A stretch of 64,000 nucleotides of DNA. Source: Deroplatys truncata. Taxonomy: Eukaryota; Arthropoda; Insecta; Mantodea; Mantidae. Below are positions 11,965 to 24,291 of the stretch, one piece after another; the first letter of the stretch is position 1; each line of letters begins with the position of its first letter. A program made the position numbers and the translations under genes. The DNA is taken from contig CM060990.1 in NCBI GenBank assembly GCA_030765065.1, positions 414,169,198 through 414,233,197 on the forward strand. The letters are read 5' to 3'. The notes under the pieces were generated by a model. The model worked only from the letters and a program-made list of their open reading frames with translations, made no database searches and was not told where the DNA came from.

Positions 11965-14900
11965 TTAAATGCGCAGATTAAAATCACTGTCGTGAATAAA
12001 ACGTAACACACATTCCACAGCATGCGTGTCGTCTGCCAAAACGTTGGCTAGCCCAACAGGCAGACCCACACGAGCACGCAACGCAGCTAAAACCTGACAC
12101 TCTGTTAAAATGTGACGCACCGTTAAGGGCACGTCACACTGCCCACAGAGTGGTGCGGGGTCACCACTGAGCAAATACCTATGACTAAAAACACAATGTC
12201 CAATCCGTAGACGAGCTAAAATTACCTCTTCCCGACGACAAGAACGAGAAGAGGTACCCCAGATCAACGGGAAAGGCTTAACCTCCCGCAACTTGTTCCC
12301 CCGGAGGGCCGTCCACTCATCGCGCCAGCGCGAGAGGATGCGGCGACGTAAAACAACACACGAATCTGACGAGGGAACAACAGAGGTAAAAAATCTGGGT
12401 AATAAAATCGCCGATTTGGCAGCGGCGTCGGCAGACTCATTACCTGAGATGCCCACATGACCTGGAATCCACATGAAGGACACGCTGATGCCAGAGACAC
12501 CAAGCGAGTGGAGCAGGTCATGTATGCGCTGTACGAGTGGGTGGTAGTTGCACAGCGCAGTAATACTCTGAAGGGCACTCAGAGAGTCCGTACAAATAAA
12601 ACAGTGCCGTAAGTCGTGCCGCTGAATGTATAAAACGGTTTGATAAATGCTAAAAAGTTCGGCGGTAAAAATTGAACATTGTCGAGGTAAACGAAAAGTA
12701 AAACTCTGTACACCAAAAACAAAGGCACATCCTACTCCAACATCAGTCTTAGACCCATCAGTATATATAAAATGACAGTCCCCGAACTGCGCCTGTAGTG
12801 CTAAAAAGGCGGATCTAAGAACAGAAGCAGGGGTGGCAGTTTTCGGCATCGAAGTTAGCCCAAGGTGGATGTGGGCCTCAGCGCGCGACCACGGAGGAAA
12901 GCGCGTTTCCCCTCGGGTAAGGGCCGGCGCTGGCGTAACGTCCAAATGCCGAAGTAGCAGTCGAAATCGAACCCCTGGAGGGAGCAATGCAGAGGAGGTA
13001 ACGAAATATTGGCGATCAAGCGAATCCTCGTAAAATACATCGAAGGACGGGTGGTTAAGCAAGCTTGAGAGTCGACAAGCATAGCTGCACAAAAGCATCT
13101 CACGCCTGGAGGACAGCGGAGGCTCTGCAGCTTCTGCGTACAGACTGGGTACAGGGCTAGTTGGAAAGGCCCCTGTAGCGACTCTTATGCCACGGTGGTG
13201 AATGGCATTCAATCGACGTAACACAGATGGACGTGCCGACGAATAAACAATACACCCGTAATCAAGCTTGGATCGGACCAAAGAGCGATAAAGCCGAAGA
13301 AGGACGGTCCGATCAGCTCCCCAGGATGTGCCACTAAAAACACGTAAAATATTAAGAGAACGGTCACACTTAGCTTTTAAAAAGGAAACGTGCGAGATCC
13401 AACACAACTTCCTGTCAAAAATCAACCCCAAAAATTTCGCCTCGTCTGCAAACGGAAGTATCCCTGGCCCAAGATGGAGAGAGGGCGGAGGGAAATACTT
13501 CCGGCGCCAAAAGTTGATGCAGACGGATTTCTCGGCGGAGAAATTAAAGCCGTTGGCGTTATTCCAGGCGTAGAGACGGTCGATACAGCTCTGGAGACGG
13601 CGTTCGAGTAGACAGGCCCGCCGTGAACTACAATAAATAGCGAAATCGTCAACAAAAAGGGACGATGAAATGCCAGGTGGAATACAATCAACAATGGGGT
13701 TGATAGCAATCGCAAAAAGTGTGACACTGAGTACAGAGCCCTGCGTTACTCCGTTCTCTTGAATAAAACGACGAGATAAAACCGAGCCCACACGTACACG
13801 AAAGACGCGGTCCGTCATAAACTCCCGAAGAAATATGGGAAGACGACCGCGGATATTCCAATCGTGAAGTGTACGTAAAATGCCGCCCCTCCAACAAGTG
13901 TCATAAGCTTTCTCCAGGTCAAAAAATACAGCCACGGTTTGACACTTTCTCAGAAATCCAATCATAATATGCGTCGACAAGGACACCAGATGGTCGACGG
14001 TAGAGCGATAGCGACGAAACCCGCACTGAGCGTTCGCTAGAAGTTTCTGAGACTCAAGCCACCATGTCAACCGCCCGTTGATCATGCGTTCCATCACCTT
14101 GCAAATGCAACTGGTGAGGGAGATAGGGCGGTAGCTGGAAGGTAGTTGGCGATCCTTCCCAGGCTTAAGTATAGGGACAATGGTGGCTTCGCGCCAAACG
14201 GAAGGAAAAATGCCGTCTTGCCAAATACGGTTATAGACCTGTAAGAGAAAGAGTTTACTGTCCGCTGAAAGGTTCTTTAGCATCGGGACATGAATGCCGT
14301 CCGACCCAGGAGCGGAGTGCCGAGAGCAATGAAGAGCGTGCTCCAGCTCCCTCATTGTGAAAAGTTCATTATAACACTCAATATTAGCAGATCAAAAAGT
14401 AAATGTGTCGGAATCCAGCCGGTCTTTGATAGAGCGAAAGCCGGCGGAATAATGGTCTGAATTGGATACCGCCTCAAAGGCAGCACCCAGTGTGTTAGCG
14501 ATGGCAGCCGGATCCACTATGGTGGCATTAGAAACCTGAAGGCCAGAAACAGTACAATGTGACGCTTTACCTGAGAAGCGACGAAGTTTATCCCAAACAA
14601 CGGATGAAGGCGTAAAACGATTAAAAGACTCGACAAAACGAGCCCAAGATGCCTTCTTGCTATCCTGAATAATGCGACGAGCCCTGGCGCGCGATTGTTT
14701 AAAAGTCACCAAATTATCAAGTGTAGGGTGTCGCCCAAACACCCTAAGAGCAGTCCTACGGGCACGAACGGCGTCCCGACAATCCTCGTTGCACCACGGA
14801 ACAGGTGGCCGCCGAGGTTGGGAGGATGAACGGGGTATTGCGCGTTCGGCGGCAGAGAAAATAATAGAGGTAAGGTGCAGCACTAGTTTGTTAATGTCGG

Positions 14901-15654
14901 AGAAGGGCTGGTCGTCAAAATGCACGAGGCTGGAATACAAGCTCCAGTCGGCTTTTGCGAATATCCAGGTAGGTACTCTGGAATGCTGTACGTGGTGCGA
15001 CAGAAGAGAAACGATGCAGGGGTAATGGTCGCTGGAGTAGGTGTCAGCGACGACATTCCACTGAAGACGACGTGCAAGCTGAAGTGAGCAAATGGCAAGG
15101 TCCAGGTGAGAAAATGTACCAGAAGAATCAGAAATAAAAGTAGGTGCACCTGTATTGAGGATGGAAAGATTGAACTGATAAGAAATGTCGGAAAGAAGTG
15201 TTCCCCTCGCACAAGCCCTTGGCGAACCCCATAGTGGGTGATGGGCATTAAAATCTCCCAACAGAAGAATTGGTGTTGGGAGAGCGGACAGGAGAGATCG
15301 AATGTCCGCGGGAGCGAGGGGAGACGATGGAGGTGTATACACAGAACAAACAGAAAAGAAAAAACCGGGTAACTGCAGTCTAATGGCAACAGCTTGCAAA
15401 GCGGACGTAAGTGTGATAGTTTGAAAATGAACGTCATTACGCACCAAAATCATGACACCACCATGAGCAGGAGTACCCTCCTCCGGTTCAAGGTCGTAGC
15501 GAACCGGAGTATATCCTCGGAGATCAAAAGGATCGTGAGGGCGAAGCTTAGTCTCCTGCAAACATACGACCATAGGCGAATGGGAACGCAATAAAAGTTG
15601 CAGTTCCGCCCTATGCGATCGTACACCACGTACATTCCAGGTCAGGATAGCCAT
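11965..15654 (-). pseudogene. ORF2 polyprotein (EN-RT-RNase H), one nonsense codon
   Basis: The best-preserved ORF2 frame: 1229 codons from the ATG at 15654, interrupted only by TGA at codon 421 (14394-14392) where sister copies have CGA. Endonuclease: WNVRG (6-10), QET (33-35), GDFNAHH (133-139), SDH (208-210). RT: FDLEKAYD (578-585), a TQGSVLS motif at about 637-643 and FVDD (667-670). RNase H: TDGSK from 965, the AEL Glu at about 999, CTDS Asp at about 1023 and IPGHVGISGNESAD ending at about 1076. The C-terminal motif is C1170, C1173, H1181, C1186. Sister copies have PQG in RT, so TQG is probably a second damaging change. ORF2 starts 22 nt after the ORF1 stop in another frame, so reinitiation is likely how it is translated. 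Confidence 0.9.
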
Positions 15655-15676
15655 TAAGAATAAGGGGATAAACTGT

Positions 15677-16966
15677 CTATTTAGATGGGCGGATTAAAAT
15701 TACCTTTTGTTTAACCTTTGGGCTCGGGCTTTTTGTATGGAGTTGGTCAGACTCCATAGCTTCCTGTGAGGGAGGGCCCACGCGCTCAGTGCCAGAAACC
15801 GATTCAAGCGCCGTGAATCGGTTCCGGGTGGCGATGGGTGAAGGGTGCCGCTGAGCGCGGCTTGTCCCAGGACCATCCTGGGACAGCGACCTCCGAGGAG
15901 GAGAAGTTGAAATTTTATTACCGCGCGCACGCGGAGGGTCTTTCAAAAAATCTTCCCTACGAAGTTTCTGCTTGGGCTTCTTTTCAACGGCTTGCGACTT
16001 CATTGACTTGGGACCAGGTTTATACGGCTTGGTAACTGTAGCCTTAATAGACGGCCGGATGGTAGTGGCGGTTAATCCAGTCAAGGTCCAGGTCTGAGTT
16101 TCGGCATCTACTCGTGGTACTGGCGAGGCAACAACAGAACTAAATGTGCCAGATCGCAGGAGTGAAGGTTGGCGCGCATGGTAACGCCTCCGGGCTTTAG
16201 CGAAGGAGAGTTTTTCCTTTAACCGGATCTCCTGGATCGCCTTCTCGTCCAAGTACCGCGGACAGTCGGCAAACGAAGCAGAATGAGACCCTTTACAATT
16301 ATCGCAGACGGGAGCTGTTGAACAGGTACCTTCGTGTGAGGGCTGGCTACAGGTTGCACAGATGTTAACGGCACTCTTACATGAGACTTGCGTATGCCCA
16401 AAACGTTGGCATTTTAAACAACGCAGAGGTCTAGGAATATAAGGCCTCACAGAAATCCGTTCGTACCCTGCGGAAATGCTCGTGGGCAGATCGACGCCAT
16501 CAAATGTAATAAACAGGGTACGAGTGGGTACCAACACGCCGTCGCGTTTGGCCTGCACTCGATGAACCGCTGTCACCCTCTGGTCTGCAAGATATTCCAC
16601 CAGGTCTTCGTCAGAGATACCATCGAGCTTATGCGTGGTGACAACGCCTCTACAAGAATTCAAGGTGCGGTGCTTCTCAACACGGATAGGATAACCGTGG
16701 AGAAGCGTGGCGCTCAACAAGGACTTACTTTGTGCCTCGGATTTGGTTTGAACCAATAACGAACCATTACGAAGCCGAGTGCAGGAAAGAACCGGACCAG
16801 CAATTGAGTCAATGCCCTTCTGGATGATAAAAGGGTTCACCTTCTCGAATGATTGTCCTTCCTCTGTACGGGTAATCACTAAGTAACAACCAGCTGTTGG
16901 CGGTGCTACTTCTGTTACTAACGTTTTACGGCGCTTGTTGTTTATAATGGAGAAAGGGTGCTCCAT
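15677..16966 (-). CDS. ORF1: intact gag-like RNA-binding protein, 429 aa
   Basis: An intact ORF1. ATG at 16966-16964 (the TTG-initiated extension upstream is not used, because all copies align from MEHP). TAG at 15679-15677. The N-terminal half (about 25-175) looks RRM-like, with an FITFDG strand. Three zinc knuckles follow: C183/C186/H191/C196 (CX2CX4HX4C), C203/C206/H211/C215 (CX2CX4HX3C) and C221/C224/H228/C235 (CX2CX3HX6C). This three-knuckle pattern is typical of I and Jockey ORF1 proteins. The C terminus is basic, proline- and serine-rich and probably disordered. Its role is element RNA packaging and strand annealing in cytoplasmic RNPs. Here knuckle 1 reads CLKCQ rather than CFKCQ. Confidence 0.85.
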   Translation of the reverse strand: MEHPFSIINNKRRKTLVTEVAPPTAGCYLVITRTEEGQSFEKVNPFIIQKGIDSIAGPVLSCTRLRNGSLLVQTKSEAQSKSLLSATLLHGYPIRVEKHRTLNSCRGVVTTHKLDGISDEDLVEYLADQRVTAVHRVQAKRDGVLVPTRTLFITFDGVDLPTSISAGYERISVRPYIPRPLRCLKCQRFGHTQVSCKSAVNICATCSQPSHEGTCSTAPVCDNCKGSHSASFADCPRYLDEKAIQEIRLKEKLSFAKARRRYHARQPSLLRSGTFSSVVASPVPRVDAETQTWTLTGLTATTIRPSIKATVTKPYKPGPKSMKSQAVEKKPKQKLRREDFLKDPPRARGNKISTSPPRRSLSQDGPGTSRAQRHPSPIATRNRFTALESVSGTERVGPPSQEAMESDQLHTKSPSPKVKQKVILIRPSK

Positions 16967-17457
16967 AGCGAAAAAAATCCTCCACCATTGCAACCGTCTC
17001 CGACCTCGGGCTCTGACTTCTCGGGCGTTACCCCGGCTTGGGTGAGTGGCCTATCTATACCAGACTCACCCCAGGGTCACACCTCCCAGATCATAGACAG
17101 AGGGACCCAATCGCCGTCAGAAGTCAGCAGCTCACGCAATGGCCCCCCGCGGGACTGCAGTTGAACAGCGGATACGAACACAAACCCTACATGACGACCC
17201 CGGGTGGTGGGGATGACGCCATTACCCACTCACCCAGCTGCGCACGTGGTGCGCGGGTATCCGTCAGGCTGTGTCCACGGAGGATTTAAATAAAAAGATA
17301 AAAGAAACTAAAACTGTGTGGGCGTTTCGCACGCAAGGTAGGCCGGCGGGGAAGAAAAAGAGAGATATGCGAATGTCGTGGTGTGAAATGGCCGGAAAGT
17401 GATAAGGGAAGAAAGAAACGATGGTGAGGTGCGTGATGATGATGATGATATGCGGCT

Positions 17458-17494
17458 TAAGGGCGCTAAACTGCTGAGGTCATCAGCGCCCTTA
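17458..17494 (-). repeat. 3'-terminal hairpin of element C
   Basis: A perfect 10-bp stem with a 17-nt loop, preceded on the left by five TGA units. Same structure as in elements 2, B, D, E and H. Confidence 0.88.
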
Positions 17495-17834
17495 CAAGGT
17501 ATTAAAATATAAAGTCAAAAAATAAAAGACAGGTAAAAAACAGCATAATTAAAAAACGGGACACAAACCCGCGATGTCAAAAAAGTTAAAAATAACAATA
17601 GAATAACAATAACAATAACAATAAAAACAATAACAATAATAACAATAACAACAATAATAACAATAACAATAAATATGTCTCAAAAACCAACACACTACAA
17701 GCATAGCCAATAAAAGATTAAAACGTGTCAAGGACTGTAGAATGCGAGGGACATGGGTGCCATATGTCACTGGGGAGTAAGTCCCTATTAAAACATACAG
17801 AATAGAATAACAAAGCTAAAAGACGCACAGCGCA

Positions 17835-20800
17835 TCAAATGCGACGATTAAAACCAATGTCACTTATAAAACGTAAAAGACATTCTACAGCATGCGCGTC
17901 GTCTGCCAAAACGTTGGCTATGTCAACAGGCAGACCCAGGCGAACGCGCAGTGGAGCTAAAACTTGACACTCTATTAAAATGTGACGCACCGTTAAGGGC
18001 ACGTCACACTGCTGACACAGCGGAGCGGAATCACCACTGAGCAGGTAACTATGACTAAAACGACAATGTCCAATTCGTAAACGGGCTAAAAGTACCTCTT
18101 CCCGACGTGAAGAACGAGAAGAGGTACCCCAGATTAACGGGAGCGGCTTAACCTCCCGCAACTTGTTCCCCCGGAGGGCCGTCCACTCATTGCGCCAGCG
18201 CGAGAGGATGCGGCGACGTAAAATAACACACGAATCTGACGAGGGAAGAACAGAGGTAAAAAATCTGGGTAATAAAATCGCCGATTTCGCAGCGGCGTCG
18301 GCAGACTCATTACCTGATATGCCCACATGACCTGGAATCCACATGAAGGACACGCTGATGCCAGTGATACCAAGCGAGTGGAGCAGGTCATGTATGCGCT
18401 GTACAAGCGGGTGGTAATGGTACAGCGCAGTAATAGTCTGAAGGGCACTCAGAGAGTCCGTACAAATAAAACAGTGCTGTAAGGCATGCCGCTGAATGTA
18501 TAAAATAGATTGATAAATGCTAAAAAGTTCGGCGGTAAAAATTGAACATTGTCCAGGTAAACGAAACTTAAAACTACAGTGACCAGAAACAAAGGCACAT
18601 CCAACTCCAGCTTCAGTCTTAGATCCATCGGTAAAGATAAAATGGAACTCTCCGAATTGAGCCCGTACTTCTAAAAAAGCCGATCTAAAGACCGAAGCAG
18701 GGGTCTCAGTCTTCGGCATCGACGTTAGCCCAAGGGGACAAGGGGCCTCAGCGCGAGACCATGGAGGAAAACTCGTTTCCCCCCGTGGAAGGGCCGGCGC
18801 TGGCGAAACGTCTAAATGCCGAAGGAGCTGTCGAAAGCGAACCCCTGGTGGGAGCAAAGCAGAGGAGCTAATAAAATAGTGACGATCAAGTGACTCCTCG
18901 AAAAATAACTCGAAGGACGGGTGGTCAGGCAAGCTTGAGAGTCGACAAGCATAGCTGCACAAGAGCATCTCACGCCTGAAGGACAGCGGAGGCTCTGCAG
19001 CTTCAGCATACAGGCTAAAAACAGGGCTAGTTGGAAAGGCCCCTGTAGCGACTCTTATGCCACGATGGTGAATGGCATTCAATCGACGTAACACAGATGG
19101 ACGTGCCGACGAATAAACAATACACCCGTAATCAAGCTTGGATCGGACCAAAGAGCGATAAATGTGAAGAAGGACGGTCCGATCAGCTCCCCAGGATGTG
19201 CCACTTAAAACACGTAAAATATTAAGAGAACGGTTACACTTTGCTTTTAAAAAGGAAACGTGCGAAGTCCAACAAAACTTCCTGTCAAAAATCAACCCCA
19301 AAAATTTCGCCTCGTCTGCAAACGGAAGTATCCCTGGCCCAAGATGGAGAGAGGGCGGAGGGAAATACTTCCGGCGCCAAAAGTTAATGCAGACGGATTT
19401 CTCGGCGGAGAAATTAAAGCCGTTGGCGTTACTCCAGGCGTAGAGACGGTCGATACAGCTCTGGAGACGGCGCTCGAGTAGACAGGTCCGCCGTGAACTA
19501 CAATAAATAGCGAAATCGTCAACAAAAAGGGACGATGAAATGCCAGGTGGAATACAATGAACAATGGGGTTGATAGCAATCGAAAAAAGTGTGACACTGA
19601 GTACAGAGCCCTGCGGTACTCCGTTCTCTTGAATAAAACGACGAGATAAAACCGAGCCCACACGTACACGAAAGACGCGGTCCGTCATAAACTCCCGAAG
19701 AAATATGGGAAGACGACCGCGGATATTCCATGCGTGAAGTGTACGTAAAATGCCGCCCCTCCAACAAGTGTCATAAGCTTTCTCCAGGTCAAAAAATACA
19801 GCCACGGTTTGACACTTTCTCAGAAATCCATTCATAATATGCGTCGACAAGGACACCAGATGGTCGACGGTAGAGCGATAGCGACGAAACCCGCACTGAG
19901 CGTTCGCTAGAAGTTTCTGAGACTCAAGCCACCATGTCAACCGCCCGTTGATCATGCGCTCCATCACCGTGCAAATGCAACTGGTGAGGGAGAGAGGGCG
20001 GTAGCTGGAAGGTAGTTGGCGATCCTTCCCAGGCTTAAGTATAGGGACAATGGTCGCTTCGCGCCAAACGGAAGGAAAAATGCCGTCCTGCCAAATACGG
20101 TTATAGACCAGTAAGAGAAAGAGTTTACTGTCGGCTGAAAGGTTCTTTAACATCAGGACATGAATGCCGTCCGGCCCAGGAGCGGAGTGCCGAGAGCAAT
20201 GAAGAGCATGCTCCAGCTCCCTCATTGTGAAAAGTTCATTATAACACTCAATATTAGCAGATCGAAAATTAAAGGTGTCGGAATCCAGCCGGTCTTTGAT
20301 AGAGCGAAAGCCGGCGGAATAATGTTCCGAATTGGATACGGCCTCAAAGGCAGCACCCAGAGTGTTAGCGATGGCAGCCGGATCCACTATGGTGGCATTA
20401 GAAACCTGTAGGCCAGAAACAGTACAATGCGACACTTTACCTGAGAAGCGACGAAGTTTATTCCAAACAACAGATGAAGGCGTAAAGCGATTAAAAGACT
20501 CGACAAAACGAGCCCACGACGCCTTCTTGCTATCCTGAATAGTGCGACGAGCCCTGGCGCGCGATTGTTTAAAAGTCACCAAATTATCAAGTGTAGGGTG
20601 GCGCCGAAACACCCTAAGTGCAGCCCTACGAGCACGAACGGCGGCCCGACAATCCTCGTTCCACCACGGGACAGGCATTCGCCGAGGTTGAGAGGATGAA
20701 CGGGGAATGGCGCGTTCGGCAACAGAGAAAATAGTAGACGTAAGGTACTGCACTAGTTCGTTAATGTCGGTGAAGGGCTGGTAGTCAAAATACACGAGGC

Positions 20801-21523
20801 TGGAATACAAACTCCAGTCGGCTTTTGGGAATATCCAGGTAGGTACTCTGGAATGTTGGACGTGGTGTGATAGAAGAGAAACGATGCAGGGATAATGGTC
20901 ACTGGAGTAGGTGTCAGCGACGACGTTCCACAGCAGACAACTAGCAAGCTGGAGGGAGCAAACGGCAAGGTCCCGGTGTGAGAATGTACCAGAAGAATCG
21001 AAAATAAAAGTAGGCTCACCTGCATTGAGGATTGAGAGATTGAACTGGTAAAAAATGTCGGAAAGAAGAGTTCCCCTCGCACAAGCCCTCGGCGAACCCC
21101 ATAGTGGGTGATGGGCATTAAAATCTCCCAACAGAAGAACTGGTGTTGGGAGAGCGGACAGAAGAGCTCGAATGTCCGCGGGAGCGAGGGGAGACGATGG
21201 AGATGAATACACAGAACAAACAGAAAAGAAAAAACCGGGTAACTGCAGTCTAATGGCAACAGCTTGCAAGTCGGACGTAAGTATGATAGGTTGAAAATGA
21301 ACGTCATTACGCACCAACAACATGACACCTCAATGAGCAGGAGCACCCTCCTCCGGGTCAGATCGTAGCGAACCGGAGTGTACCCTCGGAGATCGAAAGG
21401 GTCGTGAGGGCGAAGCTTGGTTTCCTGCAAACACACGGCCATAGGCGAATGGGAACGCAATAAAAGTTGCAGTTCCGCCCTATGCGATCGTACACCACGT
21501 ACATTCCAGGTCAGGATAGCCAT
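17835..21523 (-). pseudogene. ORF2 polyprotein, 1 nonsense and 1 frameshift near the N terminus
   Basis: ORF2 of element C begins at ATG 21523. It is broken by a one-base deletion near 21355-21361 and by TGA at 21332-21330 (GGA in other copies). From 21323 an uninterrupted 1162 codons continue to the stop at 17835. These cover most of the endonuclease (GDFNAHH, SDH), the whole RT with canonical FFDLEKAYD, NGVPQGS and FVDD, RNase H (TDGSK, AEL, CTDS, IPGHVGISGNESAD) and the C-terminal CX2CX7HX4C. Only the first ~67 residues, with the WNVRG and QET motifs, are out of frame. RT and RNase H catalytic residues all look intact. Confidence 0.9.
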
Positions 21524-21545
21524 TAAGAAAAAGGGGATAAACTGT

Positions 21546-22833
21546 CTATTTAGAAGGGCGGCTTAAAATTACCTTTTGTTTAACCTTTGGGCTCGGGCTT
21601 TTTGTATGGAGTTGGTCAGACTCCATAGCTTCCTCGGAGGGAGGGCCCACGCGCTCAGTGCCAGAAACCGATTCAAGCGCCGTGAATCGGTTCTGGGTGG
21701 CGATGGGTGAGGGGTGCCGCTGAGCGCGGCTTGTCCCAGGACCTTCCTGGGACAGCGACCTCCGAGGAGGAGAAGGTGAACTTTTATTACCGCGCGCACG
21801 CGGAGGGTCTTTCAAAAAATCTTCCCTACGTAGTTTCTGCTTGGGCTTCTTTTCAGCGGCTTGCGACACATTGACTTTGGACCAGGTTTATAAGGCTTGG
21901 TAACAGTAGCTTTAATAGACGGGGGATGGTAGTGGCGGTTAATCCAGTCAAGGTCCAGGTCTGAGTTTCGGCATCTACTCGTGGTACTGGCGAGGCAACA
22001 ACAGAACTAAATGTGCCAGATCGCAGGAGTGAAGGTTGGCGCGCATGGTATCGCCTCCGGGCTTCAGCGAAGGAGAGTTTTTCCTTTACCCGGATCTCCT
22101 GGATCGCCTTCTCGTCCAAGTACCGCGGACAGTCGGCAAACGAAGCAGAATGAGACCCTTTGCAATTAACGCAGACGGGGGCTGTTGAACAGATACCTTC
22201 GTGTGCGGGCTGGCTACATGTTGCACAGATGTTAACGGCACTCTTACATGAGACTTGCGTATGCCCATAACGTTGGCATTTAAAACAACGCAGAGGTCTA
22301 GGAATATAAGGCCTCACAGAAATCCGTTCGTACCCTGCGGAAATGCTCGTGGGCAGATCGACGCCATCAAATGTAATAAACAGGGTACGAGTGGGTACCA
22401 ATACGCCGTCGCGTTTGGCCTGCACTCGATGGACCGCTGTCACCTTCTGGTCTGCAAGATATTCTACCAGGTCCTCGTCCGATATACCATCGAGGCTATG
22501 GGTGGTAATAACGCCTCGACAGGAATTCAATGTGCGGTGCTTCTCCACACGGATGGGATAGCCGTGGAGAAGCGTAGCGCGCAACAAGGTCTTACTTTGC
22601 TGATCGGATTTCGTTTGGGCTAATAAGGAACCATTCCGTAGACGAGTGCAGGACTGAACCGCACCAGCAATTGCATCAATGCCCTTTTGAATGATGAAAG
22701 GGTTCACCTTCTCAAAGCTTTGTCCTTCTTCGGTTCGTGAAATGACCAAGTAACAACCAGTTGTCGGTGGTGTCACTTCTGTTACATAAACTTTTCGGCG
22801 CTTGTTAGTAGTAATGGAGGAAGGGTGCTCCGT
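21546..22833 (-). pseudogene. ORF1, start codon lost and frameshifted
   Basis: ORF1 of element C. The initiator is ACG instead of ATG (22833-22831). The frame is open through the RRM-like half and all three zinc knuckles, then breaks around 21860-21930, where two bases are missing relative to the 1290-nt family length. The basic C-terminal tail continues in another frame to 21546. The protein would otherwise match the 429-residue intact copies closely. Confidence 0.88.
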
Positions 22834-23466
22834 AGCGAAATAAATCCTCCACCATTGCAACCGTCTCCGACCTCGGGCTCTGACTTCTCGGGCGTTACCC
22901 CGGCTTGGGTGAGTGGCCTATCTATACCAGACTCACCCCAGGGTCACACCTCCCAGAACATAGACAGAGGGACCCAATCGCCGTCAGAAGTGAGCAGCTC
23001 ATGCAATGGCCCCCCGCGGGACTGCAGTTGAACAGCGGATACGAACACATACCCTACATGACGACCCCGGGTGGTGGGGATGACGCCATTACCCACTCAC
23101 CCAGCTGCGCACGCGGTGCGCGGGTATCCGTCAGGCTGTGTCCACGGAAGATTTAAATAAAAAGATAAAAGAAACTAAAACTGTTTGGGCGTTTCGCACG
23201 CAAGGTAGGCCGGCGGGGAAGAAAAAGAGTTGTGCGAATGTCGTGGTTAGAAATGGCCGGAAAGTGATAAGGGAAGAAAGAAACGATGGTGAGGTGCGGT
23301 ATGAATGGAATGTAAAGAACGCACGAGAGCCTACCTTGTGTCCACCGGTCACGAGAAGAACCCACCTCGACCGGATGGGGGTGAAGGGATGAAGGTGGCG
23401 ATGATTGGCTCGGGAACCCCCGGGTGCGCCAAAAACCCGTACTCACATAAGTTGAGCCCCTGAGGG

Positions 23467-23888
23467 TAATGCAGCTAAAACCTGACACTCTGTTAAAATA
23501 TGACGCACCGTCAAGGGCACGTCACACTGCCCACAGAGTGGTGCGGGGTCACCACTGAGCAAATACCTATGACTAAAAACACAATGTCCAATACGTAATC
23601 GAGCTAAAATTACCTCTTCCCGACGACAAGAACGAGAAGAGGTATCCCAGATCAACGGGAAAGGCTTAACCTCCCGCAACTTGTTCCCCCGGAGGGTCGT
23701 CCACTCATCGCGCCAGCGCGAGAGGATGCGGCGACGTAAAACAACACACGAATCTGACGAGGGAACAACAGAGGTAAAAAATCTGGGTAATAAAATCGCC
23801 GATTTCGCAGCGGCGTCGGCAGACTCATTACCTGAGATGCCCACATGACCTGGAATCCACATGAAGGACACGCTGATGCCAGAGACAC
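23467..23888 (-). mobile_element. Orphan ORF2 fragment (RNase H end and C-terminal CCHC)
   Basis: 422 bp of ORF2 between the 5' end of C and the 3' tail of D. It encodes, in one open frame, the RNase H IPGHVGISGNESAD segment through the CGQCDVPLTVRHILTEC zinc motif and stops inside it. It has neither a 3' UTR nor an upstream RT, so it is what remains of a larger copy cut on both sides. It is closest to elements B and D. Confidence 0.85.
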
Positions 23889-23907
23889 GTGATGATGATA
23901 TGCGGTT

Positions 23908-23944
23908 TAAGGGCGCTAAACTGCTATGGTCATCAGCGCCCTTA
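23908..23944 (-). repeat. 3'-terminal hairpin of element D
   Basis: A perfect 10-bp TAAGGGCGCT/AGCGCCCTTA stem with a 17-nt loop. The adjoining tail is short (three GAT units). Confidence 0.87.
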
Positions 23945-24291
23945 CAGTGTATAAAAGATAAGGTCAAAATATGAAACAGGTAAAAGAACCGCATAGTTAA
24001 AAACGGGACACAAACCCGCGATGTTCAAAAGGCTAAAACTAACAATATAACAATAACAACAATAATAACAATAACAACAATAACAACAATAATAACAATA
24101 ATAACAATAACAATAAAAAGAAAAAGCAAATATCTGAAAACCAACACACTAAAGGCATAGGCAATAAAAGATTAAATTGTGTCAGGAACTGTAGAATGCG
24201 AGGGACATGAGCGCCATATGTCCGCTGGGGATAAGAGTTCCCATAAAAAACAGACAGAATAAAAGTACCAAGCTAACAGACGCCCAACGCA

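Larger units (their letters stand above)
11527..17433 (-). mobile_element. Element B: nearly intact I-group LINE, 5' UTR cut
   Basis: A young minus-strand copy. It has a (TGA)n tail (11527-11540), a perfect hairpin (11549-11558 with 11576-11585), a microsatellite-bearing 3' UTR, ORF2 (11965-15654), ORF1 (15677-16966) and 467 bp of 5' UTR. The 5' UTR stops at 17433 in GAGGTGCG, exactly where the tail of element C starts. The missing 160 or so bases of 5' UTR are not found on the far side of C, so a deletion or recombination followed C's arrival. Only one stop codon interrupts the whole coding capacity. Confidence 0.9.
17434..23466 (-). mobile_element. Element C: full-length, nearly intact I-group LINE
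   Basis: A 6.0-kb minus-strand copy with both ends. It has a (TGA)n tail (17434-17449), a perfect hairpin (17458-17467 with 17485-17494), ORF2 (17835-21523), ORF1 (21546-22833) and 5' UTR to 23466. The right end is one G short of the usual CCCCTCAGGGG palindrome. It sits inside the 5' UTR of element B. The right flank is not B, and no TSD is visible: GAGGTGCG on the left, TAATGCAG on the right. The right junction was therefore rearranged after insertion, or the copy formed without a TSD. Confidence 0.88.

Noticed and set aside
16967-16993. An N-terminal extension of ORF1 upstream of MEHP
   Set aside because: It would need a TTG start, which is not normal in animals. The ATG at MEHP is shared by nearly all copies.
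17434-23466. A TSD around element C or B as separate clean insertions
   Set aside because: Flanks GAGGTGCG and TAATGCAG do not match, and the right neighbour is a different LINE fragment, so a clean insertion cannot be claimed.
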